Assembly: GCA_001303885.1 (NCBI GenBank)
Contig: LJUE01000073.1
Coordinates: 1-9,179 of the forward strand
Source of the DNA: Planctomycetes bacterium SM23_32
GTDB taxonomy: Bacteria > Planctomycetota > Brocadiia > SM23-32
DNA: 9,179 nt
Direction: 5' to 3'
The translations under genes and the position numbers were made by a program. Shown here piece by piece: positions 6,312 to 9,179 of this stretch (position 1 is its first letter; each line of letters opens with the position of its first letter). The notes below the pieces were generated by a model. The model saw only the letters and a program-made list of their open reading frames with translations, had not been told where the DNA came from and did no database searches.

Positions 6312-8879
6312 GTGACGCATCCCTCTGCCGACGCGCATGCATCGCCGCACGAGATACTGCTGAAGTCGGACTGGCGCATCCGTTCGTCGGCCGGTCTGAC
6401 GGACGGCGGCGCCGTCATCTCCACCCCCGACTGTGACCTGGACGGGTGGCTGCCCACCGGCGTCCCGAGCACCGTGCTGGCCGCCCTGGTGAGCAACGGC
6501 GTCTACGCCGACCTCTACCTCGGCCGCAACCTGGAGCAGGTCCCCACGGAGCCGTTCGCGGAGCCGTGGTGGTACCGCACCGAGTTCACCCTTGAGCCCG
6601 ACGGCCGGCTCACGCACGCCCGGCTTGGCTTCGACGGCGTCAACTACCGGGCCAACGTGTGGTTGAACGGGCGGCAGGTGGCGACGGCCCATGAGGTCTT
6701 CGGCGCCTTCCGGCGCTTCGAACTGGACCTCACCGAGAGCCTGCGGGCCGGCGCCAACGTGCTGGCAGTGGAGGTCTTCCCGCCGCAGCGGGGGGAGTTC
6801 ACGATCGGGTTCGTTGACTGGAACCCCGCCCCGCCCGACGGCAACATGGGCATCTGGCGCGAGGTGCGGCTGCTGCGCAGCGGGCCGGTCTCCATCGCCG
6901 ACCCGTTCGTGCGGAGCAAGGTGGACCTGGAGACGCTCGCCGACGCGGAGCTGACGGTCGGCGCGGAACTGGTCAACCAGAGCGACGGAACGGTCTCGGG
7001 GGTGCTGGAAGGGGAGATCGAAGGCCGACGCTTCAGCCGGGAGGTGGCGCTCGAAGCGGGCGAGTGCAGGGACGTGCGGCTCGGGCCCGCAGACTGCGAG
7101 CCGCTCCGCATCAGCCCGGCCCGTCTCTGGTGGCCGCACCAGATGGGGGAGCCGAACCTCTACGATCTGAAGCTCCGCTTCCGGATCGGCGGGGCGGTGT
7201 CGGACGAGAAGACGGTCCGGTTCGGCATCCGCGAGGTGGCCGACTACTGGACCGACGAGGGCTACCGCGGCTACGCCGTCAACGGCCGCAAGGTGCTGAT
7301 ACTCGGCGGCGGCTGGGTGGACGACCTGCTGCTGGCCGACGACGACGACCGCCTCGAGGCGCAGGTCAGGTACGTGAAGCACATGAACCTGAACACGATC
7401 CGCTTGGAGGGCTTCTGGGGGAGCAGCCAGCGCCTCTATGACCTGTGCGACGAGCACGGCCTGCTGCTGATGGCGGGGTGGAGCTGCCAGTGGGAGTGGG
7501 AGAACTACGCGGGCAAGCCGGACGACGAGTTCGGCTGCATCAAGAGCGAGGAGGACATGGCCCTCATCGCCCGCTCCTTCCGCGACCAGGTCGTCTATCT
7601 GCGCAACCATCCGAGCATCTTCGTCTGGCTGGTCGGCAGCGACAAGCTGCCCCGGCCGGCGCTGGAGAGGGAATACGCCGACATCCTGGCCGCGTGCGAC
7701 CCCGGCCGACCGTGCCTGGGCGCGGCCAAGATGCTGAAGAGCGAGGTGAGCGGCAGCACCGGCGTGAAGATGACCGGGCCTTACGCCTACGTGCCGCCCG
7801 TCTACTGGTATGCGGAGGAGGCGCCGGGCGGGGCGTTGGGCTTCAACACGGAGACCGGTCCCGGCGCCCAGCCCCCGCCCCTGGCGGGCCTGAAGAAGAT
7901 GATCCCGCCCGAGCACCTCTGGCCGCCCGATGACGTCTGGGACTACCACTGCGCGCGGGGCGAGTTCGGCTCGATCGGGCGCTACCACGGGGCCATGAGC
8001 CGGCGCTACGGCGAGCCCGGGGGCGTCGAGGAGTTCTGCCGCATGGCCCAGATCGCCAGCTACGAGGCGATGCGGCCCATGTTCGAGGCGTTCCGCGCCC
8101 GCAAGCACCGGGCCACCGGCGTCATCCAATGGATGCTCAACGCGGCCTGGCCGAAGCTCTACTGGCAGCTCTACGACTACTACCTGATGCCGAACGGCGC
8201 CTTCTACGGAGCCCGGAAGGCATGCGAGCCCGTCCACGTCCTCTACGACTACGCCGGCGGCGACGTCTGCGTGGCCAACGGGACGCTGGCGCCCATCGAG
8301 GGGCTCGACGTGCAGCTGCGTGTCGTGGACCTGGGCGGGCAGGAGGTCCTCGGCGAGGAGGCGCAAGTCAACGCCCCCGCGAACGCGTCAGTGCCCGTCC
8401 TGCGTGTGCCCGAAGTGCAGGGGCTGGACTCGGGCCATTTCCTGCGCCTGACGCTGACGGACGCGGCTGGCGTGCAGGTGAGCGACAACGTCTACTGGCT
8501 CTCGGGGAAGATGGACGTGATGGACTTCGAGGGCACGAAGTGGTTCGTCACGCCCATCAGGGAGCACGCCGACCTGACGGGGCTCCGTCGTCTGCCGCCG
8601 GCCCGGCTCGACGTGGCGCAGGCCTGGCAGGAGCGCGGCGGCGAGCGGGCGGTGGGGGTGACCCTGAGCAACCCCGGGGACGTCGTGGCCTTCGGCGTCG
8701 AGCTGTCCGTGGTGAGGGAGCAGAGCGGCGAGCCGGTGCTGCCGATCTTCTGGGACGACAACTACCTCACGCTGTTCCCCGGGGAGAGCCGGCAGGTGAC
8801 AGCCCGGTTCGCGGAGCGGGACCTGCACGGAGATGAGCCGCTGCTCCGCGTCGAGGGCTGGAACGTGAAGACCGGTTGA
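6312..8879 (+). CDS. GH2 exo-beta-D-glucosaminidase-like enzyme (CsxA type)
   Basis: 855 residues from GTG 6312. Family GH2, expected to release terminal beta-linked glucosamine from chitosan-type oligosaccharides. The order is: jelly-roll domain about 15-195 (VPSTVLAAL, WWYRTEF, GIWREVRL), Ig-like domain about 200-310, TIM barrel about 320-640, then beta-sandwich domains to the end. Barrel motifs match what I recall of Amycolatopsis CsxA: NTIRLEG with Glu366 (cf. Glu394), NHPSIFVWLVGSD with Asp444 as acid/base (cf. Asp469; most GH2 enzymes use Glu here), TGVKMTGPY, and GFNTETGPG with Glu514 as nucleophile (cf. Glu541). WMLNAAWPKLYWQLYDYY near 607-624 is also typical. Unlike CsxA it has no visible signal peptide and no extra C-terminal binding module, so it is probably cytoplasmic. 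Related beta-mannosidase activity is the main alternative. It is divergent from the UroD-like gene. Confidence 0.92.
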   Translation: MTHPSADAHASPHEILLKSDWRIRSSAGLTDGGAVISTPDCDLDGWLPTGVPSTVLAALVSNGVYADLYLGRNLEQVPTEPFAEPWWYRTEFTLEPDGRLTHARLGFDGVNYRANVWLNGRQVATAHEVFGAFRRFELDLTESLRAGANVLAVEVFPPQRGEFTIGFVDWNPAPPDGNMGIWREVRLLRSGPVSIADPFVRSKVDLETLADAELTVGAELVNQSDGTVSGVLEGEIEGRRFSREVALEAGECRDVRLGPADCEPLRISPARLWWPHQMGEPNLYDLKLRFRIGGAVSDEKTVRFGIREVADYWTDEGYRGYAVNGRKVLILGGGWVDDLLLADDDDRLEAQVRYVKHMNLNTIRLEGFWGSSQRLYDLCDEHGLLLMAGWSCQWEWENYAGKPDDEFGCIKSEEDMALIARSFRDQVVYLRNHPSIFVWLVGSDKLPRPALEREYADILAACDPGRPCLGAAKMLKSEVSGSTGVKMTGPYAYVPPVYWYAEEAPGGALGFNTETGPGAQPPPLAGLKKMIPPEHLWPPDDVWDYHCARGEFGSIGRYHGAMSRRYGEPGGVEEFCRMAQIASYEAMRPMFEAFRARKHRATGVIQWMLNAAWPKLYWQLYDYYLMPNGAFYGARKACEPVHVLYDYAGGDVCVANGTLAPIEGLDVQLRVVDLGGQEVLGEEAQVNAPANASVPVLRVPEVQGLDSGHFLRLTLTDAAGVQVSDNVYWLSGKMDVMDFEGTKWFVTPIREHADLTGLRRLPPARLDVAQAWQERGGERAVGVTLSNPGDVVAFGVELSVVREQSGEPVLPIFWDDNYLTLFPGESRQVTARFAERDLHGDEPLLRVEGWNVKTG

Positions 8880-8894
8880 GGAACCCGGCGTTCC
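8880..8894 (+). terminator. Weak candidate terminator hairpin after GH2
   Basis: GGAAC (8880-8884) and GTTCC (8890-8894) form a 5-bp stem around CCGGC, beginning at the base after the stop codon. Only TT follows before CCGC, so a factor-independent terminator is doubtful. Confidence 0.25.
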
Positions 8895-8915
8895 TTCCGC
8901 TGGCGGCTATGGCCG

Positions 8916-8960
8916 GCCCGCCGGGTCAAAGGCGCGCCGTTACCTTGACCGGCGGCGGGC
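8916..8960. repeat. Long inverted repeat between GH2 and the lipoprotein gene, overlapping a -35 box
   Basis: The left arm 8916-8929 (GCCCGCCGGGTCAA) pairs with the right arm 8945-8960. That is 14 pairs in all, with GG at 8951-8952 bulged and a 15-nt centre that contains the palindrome GGCGCGCC (8931-8938). In a GH2 read-through transcript it would form a strong hairpin and could act as an attenuating or terminating structure, although no T-tract follows. As DNA, it presents GGTCAA and TTGACC half-sites over the -35 box of the next promoter. Confidence 0.6.
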
Positions 8961-8973
8961 GTTGGCGGACAAT
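8945..8973 (+). promoter_or_regulatory. Sigma70-like promoter for the lipoprotein gene
   Basis: -35 TTGACC (8945-8950, 5 of 6), a spacer of exactly 17 nt, and -10 GACAAT (8968-8973, 4 of 6). Transcription would start near 8980, leaving a leader of about 30 nt with the AGGAGG ribosome site at 9001-9006, 5 nt before the ATG. This suggests the gene is transcribed separately from GH2. Confidence 0.55.
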
Positions 8974-9011
8974 CCCGTACTCCCGACGCCCACCCAATGC
9001 AGGAGGAGAAG

Positions 9012-9179
9012 ATGAACGGCCGCCGCGCGCTCGCGTGCATGCTGCTTGTCGCCGTGCTGACGGGCTGCCAGTGGCTCTGCCCCCAGGATTCCTCGACGGC
9101 CCGGTTCGTCCCCGGGCCGGCGGGGCCCGCAGTGCCCTGGACGGATAGGGGCTTCGCTGACGACCCCGACGACTTCCAG
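9012..9179 (+). CDS. Lipoprotein, N-terminal part; probable calcineurin-like metallophosphoesterase (3' end cut by window edge)
   Basis: 56 residues are visible and the frame is open to the right edge. A lipoprotein signal peptide is clear: a basic start (MNGRR), a hydrophobic stretch (ALACMLLVAVLTG), and the lipobox LTGC with the lipidated Cys19. Gln at +2 does not signal inner-membrane retention, so an outer-membrane or periplasmic anchor is likely. After a Pro/Gly-rich linker, the last residues WTDRGFADDPDDFQ resemble the run-in to the metal-binding strand (FAIVSDRTGG-like) that I recall from planctomycete metallophosphoesterases. The metal-binding residues themselves are outside the window, so the lipoprotein call is firm and the enzyme call is an inference. 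AGGAGG at 9001-9006 lies 5 nt before ATG. It has its own promoter and probably does not belong to the glycan locus. Confidence 0.75.
   Translation, partial: MNGRRALACMLLVAVLTGCQWLCPQDSSTARFVPGPAGPAVPWTDRGFADDPDDFQ

Noticed and set aside
6039..8366. A 775-codon open frame on the minus strand opposite GH2, running into the UroD-like gene
   Set aside because: It has low-complexity composition, overlaps two genes with strong family motifs, and has no recognisable domain.
8931..8938. GGCGCGCC 8-bp palindrome as a standalone protein-binding site
   Set aside because: Self-complementary GC octamers are common in this composition; it is noted only as the centre of the larger inverted repeat.
1..9179. 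tRNA, rRNA, riboswitch, CRISPR array or insertion sequence
   Set aside because: The gaps between genes are all under 200 bp and I see no tRNA-like cloverleaf, direct-repeat array, transposase motif or conserved riboswitch core in them.

Overview
The window is GC-rich bacterial DNA, densely coded, with six protein genes (two cut by the window edges) and no RNA genes, CRISPR arrays or insertion sequences that I can see. The gene mix suggests a Planctomycetota or other PVC-type / Hydrogenedentes-like polysaccharide degrader: a Gfo/Idh/MocA oxidoreductase, a uroporphyrinogen-decarboxylase-like (COG0407-type) protein, two large glycoside hydrolases and a lipoprotein beginning like a planctomycete metallophosphoesterase. 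This placement is inferred from gene families only.

Layout, left to right. (1) 1-995, minus: N-terminal 331 residues of an AMP-forming long-chain acyl-CoA ligase, C-terminus off the left edge. (2) 1031-1112: an imperfect palindromic intergenic element. (3) 1134-2174, minus: Gfo/Idh/MocA-family NAD(P) oxidoreductase. (4) 2175-2353: divergent promoter region in which the -35 boxes of both genes lie in opposite arms of one inverted repeat. (5) 2354-5077, plus: secreted clan GH-A glycoside hydrolase with an N-terminal carbohydrate-binding-like domain. (6) 5066-6160, minus: UroD/MtaA-like protein whose 3' end overlaps the preceding convergent gene by 12 bp. (7) 6161-6311: second divergent promoter region. 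(8) 6312-8879, plus: GH2 enzyme closely resembling exo-beta-D-glucosaminidase CsxA, including the unusual Asp acid/base. (9) 8880-9011: hairpins and a good sigma70-like promoter. (10) 9012-9179, plus: first 56 residues of a lipoprotein, probably a calcineurin-like phosphoesterase.

Functionally, the four central genes form two back-to-back pairs, each with a minus-strand sugar- or one-carbon-type enzyme next to a plus-strand glycosidase. A reasonable inference is a small glycan-use locus. The secreted GH-A enzyme would cut an external polymer. The GH2 enzyme, which has no visible signal peptide, would remove terminal beta-linked residues (glucosamine is the best guess) inside the cell. The Gfo/Idh and UroD-like proteins would oxidise or demethylate the released unusual sugars. 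The acyl-CoA ligase and the lipoprotein are probably not part of it. No gene here is wholly unlike known families. The least described items are the GH-A enzyme, the UroD-like protein lacking the zinc cysteines, and the inverted repeats overlapping promoters.
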